From assembly GCA_031285245.1 (NCBI GenBank), contig JAITWN010000168.1, forward strand, positions 1-16,161: a DNA stretch of 16,161 nt. The letters run 5' to 3'. The notes beneath the pieces were generated by a model, which did no database searches, was not told where the DNA came from, and saw only the letters and a program-made list of their open reading frames with translations. Made by a program: the position numbers and the translations under genes. Positions 7,380-14,496 of the stretch are shown in pieces; the stretch's first letter is position 1, and every line of letters begins with the position of its first letter. This DNA comes from Chromatiales bacterium. Lineage in GTDB: Bacteria > Pseudomonadota > Gammaproteobacteria > SZUA-140.

Positions 7380-8432
7380 TCAATCAGCACCAGCAGCGAG
7401 GTAGGGGAGGTCGCGTAGTTCGAGGGGAGCATTGTCTGCATCCGGCAGGCGCAGGCCGCCTGCGCGGGCGTGATCCTGAAGTAGGGAGACCAAGCATAGG
7501 TAGCCGCCTTCGGGGGCTGGCGCGACGCTGACTATTTGTCCGGCCACGGCCACTTGTTCGCTGCTACTTGGTGCGCTGACTGACTGACCTGGCTGCGGCG
7601 CGATGCTGGCAGCGGTGTGGGCGAGGTAGGTGCGCCGTTTGACGGCGCCACGGTAGTGGACGCGGGCGACGATTTCCTGCCCCGTATAACAGCCTTTTTG
7701 GAAGCCGATGCCATTGAGGAGGTCGAGATTCACCATCTGTGGCACGAATTCTTCCACAGTTGCCGGCAGTATCTGCGGCAGGCCGGCGAGGATATCGAGT
7801 AAATTCCAGGCGGGTATGCCAGCGGGCGTGGCCTTGGCGGCGAGCGCGGTCCAGAGGCTGCGCATGTCGGTTCCAGAACCGTAGATAATGAAGCGGGACA
7901 CGCTGCCCGCAACGCGCAGCACGGTGAATTCGCCAGCGTGGGCTACGCCATCAACTGCTGTTGGAGGCGCGGCGCCGAGCGTGTCGAGCAGCATGGCTTC
8001 GCTTTGCGGTCCGGACAAACCGAGGCCGACGAGCGTGTCGTCAATAGTCAGAGCAACTTTGGCGCGCAGCACATAGCGTGACAGCCGCGTGACCGTGGAT
8101 GCGGCAAGCGTGGCGGGTAGTTGCAGATAGTAGCGGTCATCGCGCTGAAATAGGCGCAGCAGCGCGAGCAACCGGCCTTTGGGGCTGCAATAGCCGCTGA
8201 GCTGGCTGTGCGTGGTGTCGATATGGCGCACATCGTTCGTAAGCTGGCCTTGCAGAAAGGTCGCGGTGTCTGCGCCGGTGGCGCTGATGAGGGCGAGATG
8301 GGTGAGCGGTACGAGGATATTGCCGGTGATCGCGTGTTCCTCGGCGGGGTTTACGAAATCACGTACGCTGCCGGTCTCATCAAAAACGGCGCCGGCGGTG
8401 GTGAGAAAGTTCTTCCAGGGCTCGTCGTTCAT
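7380..8432 (-). CDS. ygfZ: YgfZ, folate-binding protein for Fe-S cluster maintenance
   Basis: A GcvT/aminomethyltransferase-like fold protein that supports repair or assembly of certain Fe-S enzymes, probably with a folate cofactor. The signature KGCYTGQE, with its conserved cysteine, is intact at about residues 246-253 of 350. The N-terminal part has ATGADTATFLQGQLTNDV and YCSPKGRLLA, both typical. The frame is open upstream to 8672, but the start is set at ATG 8432 (MNDEPWKNF), because the earlier residues are arginine-rich, unlike the family, and would cover the sdh promoter region. It diverges from sdhCDAB, whose SdhB subunit carries three Fe-S clusters, so a functional link is plausible though not shown. 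Confidence 0.93.
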   Translation of the reverse strand: MNDEPWKNFLTTAGAVFDETGSVRDFVNPAEEHAITGNILVPLTHLALISATGADTATFLQGQLTNDVRHIDTTHSQLSGYCSPKGRLLALLRLFQRDDRYYLQLPATLAASTVTRLSRYVLRAKVALTIDDTLVGLGLSGPQSEAMLLDTLGAAPPTAVDGVAHAGEFTVLRVAGSVSRFIIYGSGTDMRSLWTALAAKATPAGIPAWNLLDILAGLPQILPATVEEFVPQMVNLDLLNGIGFQKGCYTGQEIVARVHYRGAVKRRTYLAHTAASIAPQPGQSVSAPSSSEQVAVAGQIVSVAPAPEGGYLCLVSLLQDHARAGGLRLPDADNAPLELRDLPYLAAGAD

Positions 8433-8477
8433 CGGCTTTTCTAACGCTTTCTGGCGGGTGGATCGTGAGCTGATCAT

Positions 8478-8506
8478 AGCAGATGCGGTGCGCGGCATTA
8501 TCTGCT
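8478..8506. promoter_or_regulatory. Inverted repeat in the ygfZ-sdhC divergent region, possible operator
   Basis: AGCAGAT (8478-8484) and ATCTGCT (8500-8506) form a 7-base inverted repeat spaced 15 bases. On the minus strand TATGAT (8473-8478) could be a -10 for ygfZ, overlapping the left arm. No named regulator's site was recognised. Confidence 0.3.
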
Positions 8507-8531
8507 GCGTGCCCGTCTGAATGCGTTGGCG

Positions 8532-8560
8532 CTGGACGTCGACGCGGACTGAGCTACAAT
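8532..8560 (+). promoter_or_regulatory. Candidate promoter for sdhCDAB
   Basis: CTGGAC (8532-8537), 17 bases, then TACAAT (8555-8560), followed by GCGGGGC. The -35 is weak and the -10 reasonable. The expected transcript start, about 8566-8568, is essentially at the sdhC ATG (8569). Confidence 0.45.
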
Positions 8561-8568
8561 GCGGGGCG

Positions 8569-8949
8569 ATGGCGAATCCCAAGCAACGACCGGTATTTCT
8601 CGATCTGCTCCGTATTCGCCAGCCGGCGACTGCGGTGCTGTCGATCGGGCATCGTCTGAGTGGCATCGTCATGGTGCTGGCGATTCCGCTGCTGGTATAC
8701 CTGTTTGACCGTTCTCTCTCTAGCGCGAGCGACTATGCTGACACGCTTGCGCTGCTGCATTCCTTGCCGGTGCGTATCGCGCTGGTACTGCTGATCTGGT
8801 TGTTCGCGCATCACTTCTTCGCGGGTATTCGTTATCTGCTCATCGATGTCGACGTCGGCGCTGATATTCATCAGGCGCGCGCCAGCGCTAGGCTAGTTTT
8901 TGCCGCCGGGGTGGCCGTTCTACTCATCGCTGCGGTGATACTGCTATGA
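8569..8949 (+). CDS. sdhC: Succinate dehydrogenase cytochrome b556 subunit
   Basis: Large membrane anchor of complex II, carrying heme b and the quinone site with SdhD. The 126-residue protein has the family motif SIGHRLSG (about 25-32) and three membrane segments (about 29-46, 66-85, 107-126). HHFFAGIRYLLID aligns with the E. coli heme-ligand region, placing the ligand at His82. The start is ATG 8569 (MANPKQRPVFLDLLRIRQP), which fits the family. Upstream in-frame residues would be translated from the promoter itself. There is no normal ribosome binding site, only GGGG two bases before the ATG. The stop overlaps the sdhD start (ATGA). Confidence 0.95.
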   Translation: MANPKQRPVFLDLLRIRQPATAVLSIGHRLSGIVMVLAIPLLVYLFDRSLSSASDYADTLALLHSLPVRIALVLLIWLFAHHFFAGIRYLLIDVDVGADIHQARASARLVFAAGVAVLLIAAVILL

Positions 8950-9290
8950 GCCGTCGCGCGAGTGGCTTGCGCGCTTGGCTGTGGCAGCGCTTGAGTGCGA
9001 TTTATATGGTGCTCTATCTGGTCGTTGCCGGTGGCGCGCTGCTGCTGTGGCCGCCAGTGTCTTTCGATGATTGGCGGGCGAGCGTAGCGACGCCGCTCGC
9101 GAGCGTTACGACGGCGCTGTTCTTCGGCAGTCTGCTGATGCATGCCTGGGTCGGTGCGCGCGATGTGCTGATCGACTATGTGCGCCCGTTCGCGCCGCGT
9201 TTGCTGCTGTTTGTATTACTTGGTCTGATGCTGATTGGCTCCGGGCTGTGGATACTGAAAATTCTTTATTTCCTGCAAATGGACGGCTGA
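8946..9290 (+). CDS. sdhD: Succinate dehydrogenase hydrophobic membrane anchor subunit
   Basis: Small membrane anchor of complex II, 114 residues with three membrane segments (about 18-36, 52-72, 84-109). LLMHAWVGARDVLIDYV holds the second heme ligand, His66, and the quinone-site Asp77 and Tyr78, with the same spacing as E. coli His71, Asp82 and Tyr83. The ATG overlaps the sdhC stop by 4 bases, so translation is probably coupled. sdhA begins one base after its stop. Confidence 0.95.
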   Translation: MSRRASGLRAWLWQRLSAIYMVLYLVVAGGALLLWPPVSFDDWRASVATPLASVTTALFFGSLLMHAWVGARDVLIDYVRPFAPRLLLFVLLGLMLIGSGLWILKILYFLQMDG

Positions 9291-9291
9291 G

Positions 9292-11061
9292 ATGAGCGCC
9301 ACTGATATCGTGCGACGCAGATTCGATACGCTGGTGATAGGCGCCGGTGGTGGCGGTTTGCGCGCGGCTTTGCAGCTTGCGCAGGCCGAAGCTTCAGTGG
9401 CAGTGGTGTCGAAGGTATTTCCAACGCGCTCGCATACCGTCGCTGCGCAAGGCGGGCTCACGGCTGCGCTCGGGAACGTGACACCAGACAACTGGCATTG
9501 GCATATGTACGACACTGTCAAAGGTGGCGACTACCTTGGCGATCAAGATGCCATCGAATACATGTGTCGTGCGGCTGGCCGATTGGTGACTGAGCTCGAA
9601 CATTTCGGCGTGCCGTTTTCGCGTCTTGATAACGGCAAGATCTATCAGCGCCGTTTCGGTGGTCAGAGCCAGAATTTTGGTGGCGAACAGGCAGCGCGCA
9701 CTTGCGCCGCGGCTGATCGCACCGGGCATGCCATTCTGCACACGCTTTATCAGCAGAATATCCGCGCTAAGACGCATTTCTTCGATGAGTTCTTCGCTAT
9801 CGACCTGCTCAAGGATCGTGATGGCTACATTCTCGGTGCGCTGGTGCTTGAGATCGCTACCGGTGAACTGCTCATCATTGAAGCTAAAACTACGCTGCTC
9901 GCTACCGGCGGCGCCTGTCAGCTCTACCGCACCAACACCAATGCCAGCATCAATACCGGCGATGGCATGGCAATGGCGCTACGCGCGGGCATTGCACTAC
10001 AGGATATGGAATTCATCCAATTCCATCCCACGGGAATCGCGGGTAAAGGCATGTTGATCACCGAGGGTGCGCGCGGTGAAGGCGGCTATCTGGTCAACAG
10101 CAAGGGCGAGCGCTTCATGGAACGCTATGCGCCGCATGCGAAAGAGCTTGCCAGTCGTGACGTGGTGAGTCGCGCTATTTTCACCGAAGTGCGCGAGGGT
10201 CGTGGTTGTGGGCCCGATGCTGATCATGTCCTGCTCAAGCTCGATCACCTCGGTGCGGAGGTGGTGCGCAAGCGTTTGCCTGGCATCCATGCCATGGTGC
10301 AAACCTTTCTGCACATCGATGCTGCGAAAGATCCGATTCCGGTATATCCGACGGCGCATTACATCATGGGCGGGATACCGACCAATCGCTTCGGCCAAGT
10401 GGTGATGTCAAAGCAGGGGGGGGAAGATCCGTTGCCTGGGTTGTATGCGGTCGGCGAATGCGCCTGTGTGTCGGTGCATGGCGCGAATCGTCTGGGTGGC
10501 AATTCACTGCTCGATCTCGTGGTATTCGGCCGTGCCGCGGGCAATCACATCATCGATTACTTCAAGGAAATGCGTTATCACCGTCCGTTCGATGAGAGCT
10601 CGACAGAACGTGCGCTGGCGCGTCTTGCGCGTTGGGATCAACGCCGCGGTGATGAATCCGTCGCTTCCTTGCGTGGCGAGTTACAGCGCACCATGGAGCA
10701 TTATTGCGGCGTGTTTCGCCTTGAAGAGGTGCTGCGCGAGGGCGTCGATAAAGTGCTTGAACTGGAGCAACGACTTGAGCATGTGAGCCTCAGCGATCAC
10801 AGTCGCGTCTTCAACACCGCACGCCTGCAAGCGCTCGAACTCGAAAATCTCATGGATATCGCGCTTGCTACCATCACTTGCGCATTGGCGCGCCAAGAGA
10901 GCCGCGGCGCACATACGCGCGTTGACTATCCCGAGCGTGACGATGAACGCTGGATGAAGCATTCACTCTACTTCAAGGAAGGGCAGCGGCTCGATTACAA
11001 ACCCGTGCGCATGACGCCGCGCACAGTCGAGCCTTTCCCGCCCAAGCCCCGGGTGTATTGA
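9292..11061 (+). CDS. sdhA: Succinate dehydrogenase flavoprotein subunit
   Basis: Oxidises succinate to fumarate on covalently bound FAD at the cytoplasmic face of the inner membrane. Length is 589 residues (E. coli 588). The dinucleotide fold VIGAGGGGLRAAL is at 15-27. The FAD-linking His48 is in FPTRSHTVAAQGG, and QFHPTG has His245. The catalytic Arg289 is in SRDVVSR, each offset by +3 from E. coli numbering. HGANRLGGNSLLDLVVFGR is also intact. A run of eight G at 10416-10423 sits inside the frame (KQGGEDPLPG). FAD attachment in this class depends on SdhE, encoded downstream. Confidence 0.98.
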   Translation: MSATDIVRRRFDTLVIGAGGGGLRAALQLAQAEASVAVVSKVFPTRSHTVAAQGGLTAALGNVTPDNWHWHMYDTVKGGDYLGDQDAIEYMCRAAGRLVTELEHFGVPFSRLDNGKIYQRRFGGQSQNFGGEQAARTCAAADRTGHAILHTLYQQNIRAKTHFFDEFFAIDLLKDRDGYILGALVLEIATGELLIIEAKTTLLATGGACQLYRTNTNASINTGDGMAMALRAGIALQDMEFIQFHPTGIAGKGMLITEGARGEGGYLVNSKGERFMERYAPHAKELASRDVVSRAIFTEVREGRGCGPDADHVLLKLDHLGAEVVRKRLPGIHAMVQTFLHIDAAKDPIPVYPTAHYIMGGIPTNRFGQVVMSKQGGEDPLPGLYAVGECACVSVHGANRLGGNSLLDLVVFGRAAGNHIIDYFKEMRYHRPFDESSTERALARLARWDQRRGDESVASLRGELQRTMEHYCGVFRLEEVLREGVDKVLELEQRLEHVSLSDHSRVFNTARLQALELENLMDIALATITCALARQESRGAHTRVDYPERDDERWMKHSLYFKEGQRLDYKPVRMTPRTVEPFPPKPRVY

Positions 11062-11073
11062 GGCCATTCGATT

Positions 11074-11775
11074 ATGGACATGCGTTTTTCGATCTATCGC
11101 TACAATCCCGAGACCGACGCCGAGCCGTGCATGCAGGATTACCAGCTCAGCGGCATCACCTCCGGCATGATGCTGCTCGATGCGCTCAAACGCCTGAAGG
11201 CGCAGGACGAGACGCTGGCCTTTCGTAGTTCCTGCGGTGAAGGCGTGTGCGGTTCAGATGGCATGAACATCAACGGGCGTAACGGCCTCGCCTGCATCAC
11301 GCCGCTTGCGACGCTCAAGCAGCCAGTTGCCTTGCGTCCGCTGCCGGGTATGCCGGTGATTCGCGATCTCATCGTCGATCTCGATAATTTCTGGCGTCAG
11401 TATCGCGAAGTGCAGCCCTGGTTGGTGCGCGAAGATCCAATACCGGAAGTCGAACTGCGCCAGAGCCCGCAGGATCGCGATCGTCTCGACGGGCTCTACG
11501 AATGCATTCTGTGCGCCTGCTGTTCGGCGTCCTGTCCTTCGTACTGGTGGAATCCTGAGCGCTTTCTCGGACCGGCTGCGCTGCTGCAAGCGAGTCGCTT
11601 CATCGAGGATAGCCGCGATCAGGCCACCGAAGCGCGTCTCGATCGATTGGATGATGCTTACAAAGTGTTTCGCTGCCACACCATCATGAATTGCGCGGAT
11701 GTCTGCCCAAAAGGACTCAATCCGTCACAAGCCATCGGCAATATCAGACAAAGGATGTTGAAGCAGTTTGTTTGA
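11074..11775 (+). CDS. sdhB: Succinate dehydrogenase iron-sulfur subunit
   Basis: Passes electrons from SdhA flavin to quinone through three Fe-S clusters. The [2Fe-2S] site is SSCGEGVCGSDGMN followed by GLAC, with Asp in the third ligand position as in E. coli. The [4Fe-4S] and [3Fe-4S] ligands are in CILCACCSASCPS and CHTIMNCADVCPKGLNP. Length is 233 residues (E. coli 238). ATG 11074 follows GAGG overlapping the sdhA stop; ATG 11080 also fits the family. The gap to sdhA is 12 bases, so the four genes form one operon. Confidence 0.98.
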   Translation: MDMRFSIYRYNPETDAEPCMQDYQLSGITSGMMLLDALKRLKAQDETLAFRSSCGEGVCGSDGMNINGRNGLACITPLATLKQPVALRPLPGMPVIRDLIVDLDNFWRQYREVQPWLVREDPIPEVELRQSPQDRDRLDGLYECILCACCSASCPSYWWNPERFLGPAALLQASRFIEDSRDQATEARLDRLDDAYKVFRCHTIMNCADVCPKGLNPSQAIGNIRQRMLKQFV

Positions 11776-11811
11776 GCGTTGTAGGGTAGAGCACTTAATC
11801 TTGAGCGACAT

Positions 11812-11868
11812 CGGGTTCTGTTTTTCAATACCGTTGGCGTAGCCTCCAGGCTTGAAAAACAGAAACCG
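11812..11868 (-). repeat. Palindromic dispersed element, copy 2, between sdhB and sdhE
   Basis: TCTGTTTTTCAA (11817-11828) and TTGAAAAACAGA (11852-11863) pair perfectly over 12 bases, extended by GGTT/AAACC with a one-base bulge. Read in reverse, the interior has GGAGGCTACGCCAACGGT, resembling the copy 1 and copy 3 core. It starts 36 bases past the sdhB stop, so it could alter readthrough or mRNA stability between sdhB and sdhE. The T-run is within the stem, unlike a standard terminator. Confidence 0.7.
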
Positions 11869-11899
11869 ACGCCGCTCTCACCACTGAGTTTCAACCCCT

Positions 11900-12151
11900 A
11901 TGACCGAGTCACCCATCTCTAATCGCCTCCACTGGCAATGCCGTCGCGGCATGCGCGAGCTGGATCTCCTGTTGCAGGGCTTCCTTGAGTGCGGCTATGC
12001 CGATCTCGATGAGAGCGCCCGTGCGGCGTTCGCGACGCTGCTCGATTATCCCGACGCATTGCTGTTCGACTATCTGCTGGGCAAGAGTCATCCCAGCGAT
12101 CGTGCCATCGCCGATGTCATCAATCGCATACGCAGCGCCGCTGTCTCTTGA
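11900..12151 (+). CDS. sdhE: Succinate dehydrogenase flavinylation factor SdhE
   Basis: A small soluble protein (83 residues) that promotes covalent FAD attachment to SdhA. The signature RGxxE is RGMRE at residues 16-20, within QCRRGMRELDLLL. The later YPDALLFDYLLG is also typical. It lies 124 bases downstream of sdhB, so the flavinylation factor neighbours its client. The start ATG 11900 has a weak ribosome binding site. The end overlaps ygfX by 38 bases, suggesting coupled translation. Older literature names the pair CptB/CptA as antitoxin/toxin. Confidence 0.95.
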   Translation: MTESPISNRLHWQCRRGMRELDLLLQGFLECGYADLDESARAAFATLLDYPDALLFDYLLGKSHPSDRAIADVINRIRSAAVS

Positions 12152-12662
12152 GCGGCGAGCCTCGCATCGCTTGCTTGCGGGTATTGTGCTCGTTCATGTG
12201 GTGGCGGCGGCGGTACCGTGGCTGATTGCGCTCGATATGGTGCTGTGCGCCTCCTTGTCCCTACTAATAATTGCGATGGGCGCGCGGGCAGGGCGGGAGC
12301 AGTGCTGGGGTGAGAGAACCGTGGTGGCGCTGCGCTGGGAGCCGGGTGGGCGTTGGCGTCTCGAGCGGCGTGATGGAGAAATTGAAAGTGCTCGGCTGCT
12401 CGCGAGCAGCTATCTACAGCCACAATTAGCCGTGCTCTGTTTTGTCATCGAGCCCGGAGAAAAGAATCAATCTAGGTCAGACCATTACTCTTCATTTCTG
12501 GTGCGATGTCTGAATCGCGGAGCGCGCTGGCGCGCGGTCGTCCTGATGCCGGACAGCGTCGATGCCGAGGCCTTGCGTCGATTGCGGGTGCGGGTTCGTC
12601 TCGAAGGGATTGGCGAGACGAAGCCCACGTTTATTTCCCGCATTTCCCGCTGGATGGGATGA
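12114..12662 (+). CDS. ygfX: YgfX (CptA) family membrane protein
   Basis: A small inner-membrane protein, usually next to sdhE. In E. coli it has been reported to inhibit cytoskeletal proteins, but its physiological role is debated. Two membrane segments (about 20-38 and 41-57) follow a start like the family's (PLSLERRASHRLL). The C-terminal half is soluble and includes WRAVVLMPDS. At 182 residues it is longer than E. coli YgfX (about 135). ATG 12114 is the only suitable start and lies inside the end of sdhE in another frame. Its 3' end overlaps that of nadB by 32 bases, tail to tail. Identity rests mainly on position, topology and the N-terminus. Confidence 0.8.
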   Translation: MSSIAYAAPLSLERRASHRLLAGIVLVHVVAAAVPWLIALDMVLCASLSLLIIAMGARAGREQCWGERTVVALRWEPGGRWRLERRDGEIESARLLASSYLQPQLAVLCFVIEPGEKNQSRSDHYSSFLVRCLNRGARWRAVVLMPDSVDAEALRRLRVRVRLEGIGETKPTFISRISRWMG

Positions 12663-14241
12663 GCACGGTCGGCTCTGGCGGTTCAATGAGATAGGGGTAA
12701 TCGAGGTTGTAGTGCAGGCCGCGACTTTCCTTGCGTGAACGCGCTGAGCGGATGATGAGCTCGGCGACCAGCACTAAATTGCGCAGTTCGATCAGATCGC
12801 TGGTGATGCGGAAGTTGCCGTAGTATTCATCGATTTCCTGCTTGAGCAGTTCGACGCGATGATGCGCGCGTTGCAAGCGCTTGTCGGTGCGCACGATGCC
12901 GACGTAATCCCACATGAAGCGCCGCAATTCGTCCCAGTTGTGGGAGACCACCACTTCTTCATCTGAATCGGTGACCTGGCTTTCATCCCAGGCTGGCAGA
13001 GCGGTGGGCGCCCGGTGATGGCCGAGTTCACGTTCAATGTCTTCCGCGGCGGCGGCGGCAAACACCAGGCATTCGAGCAGAGAGTTACTCGCCATGCGAT
13101 TGGCGCCATGCAAACCAGTGTGCGCGATCTCGCCAATGGCGTACAGGCCGGGTACATCGCTGCGCCCGTGCAGATCGGTCATAACGCCACCGCACATATA
13201 GTGCGCCGCTGGCACCACCGGGATCGGCTCGCGCGTCATGTCGTGGCCGAGTTCGAGGCAGCGTCTATGAATATTGGGGAAGTGCGATTCGATGAATGCC
13301 GCCGGTTTGTGGCTGATGTCGAGATAGACACACTCGATACCAAGGCGCTTCATTTCATAGTCGATGGCGCGCGCCACGATGTCGCGCGGCGCGAGTTCCC
13401 CACGCGGATCGAAGCGCTCCATGAAGCGACTGCCGTCCGGCAGCAATAGCCGGCCGCCTTCGCCGCGTACTGCCTCGGAGATCAAAAATGACCCAGCGCT
13501 CGGATGATAGAGGCAGGTTGGGTGAAATTGGATGAACTCCATGTTGGCGACGCGGCAGCCCGCGCGCCAGGCCATAGCGATGCCATCACCGCTCGCGATG
13601 TCGGGGTTGCTGGTATAGAGATAGACCTTGCCTGCGCCGCCAGTTGCGAGGACGACGTGCGCCGCGCCGAAGGCGCGTACTTCGCCGTTGCCGCGCAGAT
13701 CGAGGGCATAGGCGCCAAGACAGCGTCGCTCGCCACCTCGTTCCTTGATGAGATCGATGGCAAGGTAGTGCTCGAAGATCTTGATGTTGGGATGGGCGCG
13801 GACTTGCCCTTCGAGCGTGGTCTCGACCGCCCGGCCGGTGGCGTCGGCGGCATGGATGACGCGGCGATGGCTATGACCACCTTCGCGTGTCAGATGATAG
13901 GCGGTTTTGGTGCCGGGAGGGCCGGCTTCGCGGGTGAAATCGACACCGCGATCGACCAGCCAGCCCATGCATTCGCGCGCGCGCGTGACGGTATATTCGA
14001 CAGCTTTACGATCACACAGTCCGGCTCCGGCGCCTAGTGTGTCTTCGATGTGCGAGCGCAGCGAATCTTCCTTGTCGAGTACGACCGAAATACCACCCTG
14101 AGCATAGAGGGTAGCGCTCTCGGGAAGGGCGGCTTTGGTGAGTAGTGCGATGCGAGCGCGGTCTGCCAGACGTAGCGCCAGGCTTAGACCGGCTGCGCCG
14201 CTACCGATGATCAGCACATCGTGCTGGGCGTAGTGCTTCAT
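12631..14241 (-). CDS. nadB: L-aspartate oxidase
   Basis: First step of de novo NAD synthesis: oxidises L-aspartate to iminoaspartate with FAD, in the cytoplasm. Length is 536 residues. The FAD fold IIGSGAAGLSLAL is at 11-23. LYAQGGISVVL replaces the SHTVAAQGG of SdhA, so the covalent-FAD histidine is absent, as expected for NadB. QFHPT, PRDIVARAID and HGANRMASNSLLECLVF are intact. NadB and SdhA belong to the same flavoprotein family. The ATG at 14239-14241 is the natural start (MKHYAQHDVLIIG), with no strong ribosome binding site. It diverges from rpoE, as in E. coli and Pseudomonas. Confidence 0.97.
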   Translation of the reverse strand: MKHYAQHDVLIIGSGAAGLSLALRLADRARIALLTKAALPESATLYAQGGISVVLDKEDSLRSHIEDTLGAGAGLCDRKAVEYTVTRARECMGWLVDRGVDFTREAGPPGTKTAYHLTREGGHSHRRVIHAADATGRAVETTLEGQVRAHPNIKIFEHYLAIDLIKERGGERRCLGAYALDLRGNGEVRAFGAAHVVLATGGAGKVYLYTSNPDIASGDGIAMAWRAGCRVANMEFIQFHPTCLYHPSAGSFLISEAVRGEGGRLLLPDGSRFMERFDPRGELAPRDIVARAIDYEMKRLGIECVYLDISHKPAAFIESHFPNIHRRCLELGHDMTREPIPVVPAAHYMCGGVMTDLHGRSDVPGLYAIGEIAHTGLHGANRMASNSLLECLVFAAAAAEDIERELGHHRAPTALPAWDESQVTDSDEEVVVSHNWDELRRFMWDYVGIVRTDKRLQRAHHRVELLKQEIDEYYGNFRITSDLIELRNLVLVAELIIRSARSRKESRGLHYNLDYPYLIEPPEPTVLIPSSGKCGK

Positions 14242-14307
14242 GCCAATGTCACTGTAAAATCATTGAGTTCGTGGTGAGTGGTGGCTAGTCGAGACGGGCT
14301 TTTCTGT

Positions 14308-14313
14308 TACAAT
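14308..14313 (+). promoter_or_regulatory. Candidate sigma-70 -10 upstream of rpoE
   Basis: TACAAT followed by a GC-rich CGCCCCCGC, as at several other genes here. It would start transcription near 14320, giving a leader of about 140 bases before rpoE. No good -35 is seen. It could provide basal expression beside the sigma-E-type promoter at 14382-14408. Confidence 0.35.
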
Positions 14314-14381
14314 CGCCCCCGCTTTCGCGAGCGCTGGATGCTACATCATAGCGCTTGAGCGCGAAAACCATATTCTTCTCA

Positions 14382-14408
14382 GAACTTCACCAGAACAACA
14401 CTGTCTAT
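14382..14408 (+). promoter_or_regulatory. Sigma-E (AlgU/RpoE)-type promoter, probable autoregulation
   Basis: GAACTT (14382-14387), 16 bases, then TCTAT (14404-14408). This matches the sigma-E/AlgU consensus GAACTT-N16/17-TCTGA at all but the fourth position of the -10, with correct spacing. A transcript would begin near 14415, about 45 bases before the rpoE ATG. Autoregulation is established for rpoE/algU in E. coli and Pseudomonas. Confidence 0.72.
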
Positions 14409-14433
14409 AAGCTGAGTGCAAGGCCGATATCCG

Positions 14434-14496
14434 ATGCCTGCACGGAGGGACCAGCCCGGATGGGCGATAACAATAGTATCGACCAGGCGCTGGTAG
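14434..14496 (+). CDS. Possible 20-codon upstream ORF overlapping the rpoE start
   Basis: ATG CCT GCA CGG begins at 14434 and ends at TAG 14494-14496, out of frame with rpoE, whose ATG (14460) lies inside it. AAGG at 14420-14423 is a possible ribosome binding site. E. coli has a leader ORF, rseD, upstream of rpoE and translationally coupled to it; here the peptide is much shorter and shows no recognisable similarity. Whether it is translated is unknown, and a frame this short can easily occur by chance. Confidence 0.25.
   Translation: MPARRDQPGWAITIVSTRRW

Noticed and set aside
8433..8672. N-terminal extension of ygfZ by 80 codons
   Set aside because: The extension is arginine-rich, unlike the family, and would overlap sdhC and its promoter. 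ATG 8432 fits YgfZ length.
11900..12662. Novel toxin-antitoxin system (sdhE-ygfX as CptBA)
   Set aside because: The pair is a known conserved neighbourhood, and SdhE is best explained as the flavinylation factor for the adjacent SdhA. No new system is implied.
13504..14037. Plus-strand frame within nadB (177 codons)
   Set aside because: It is antisense to conserved NadB motifs and contains no known domain.
14355..14459. N-terminal extension of rpoE by 35 codons from a TTG
   Set aside because: It would begin before the sigma-E-type promoter start, and ATG 14460 has a strong ribosome binding site and matches the family length.
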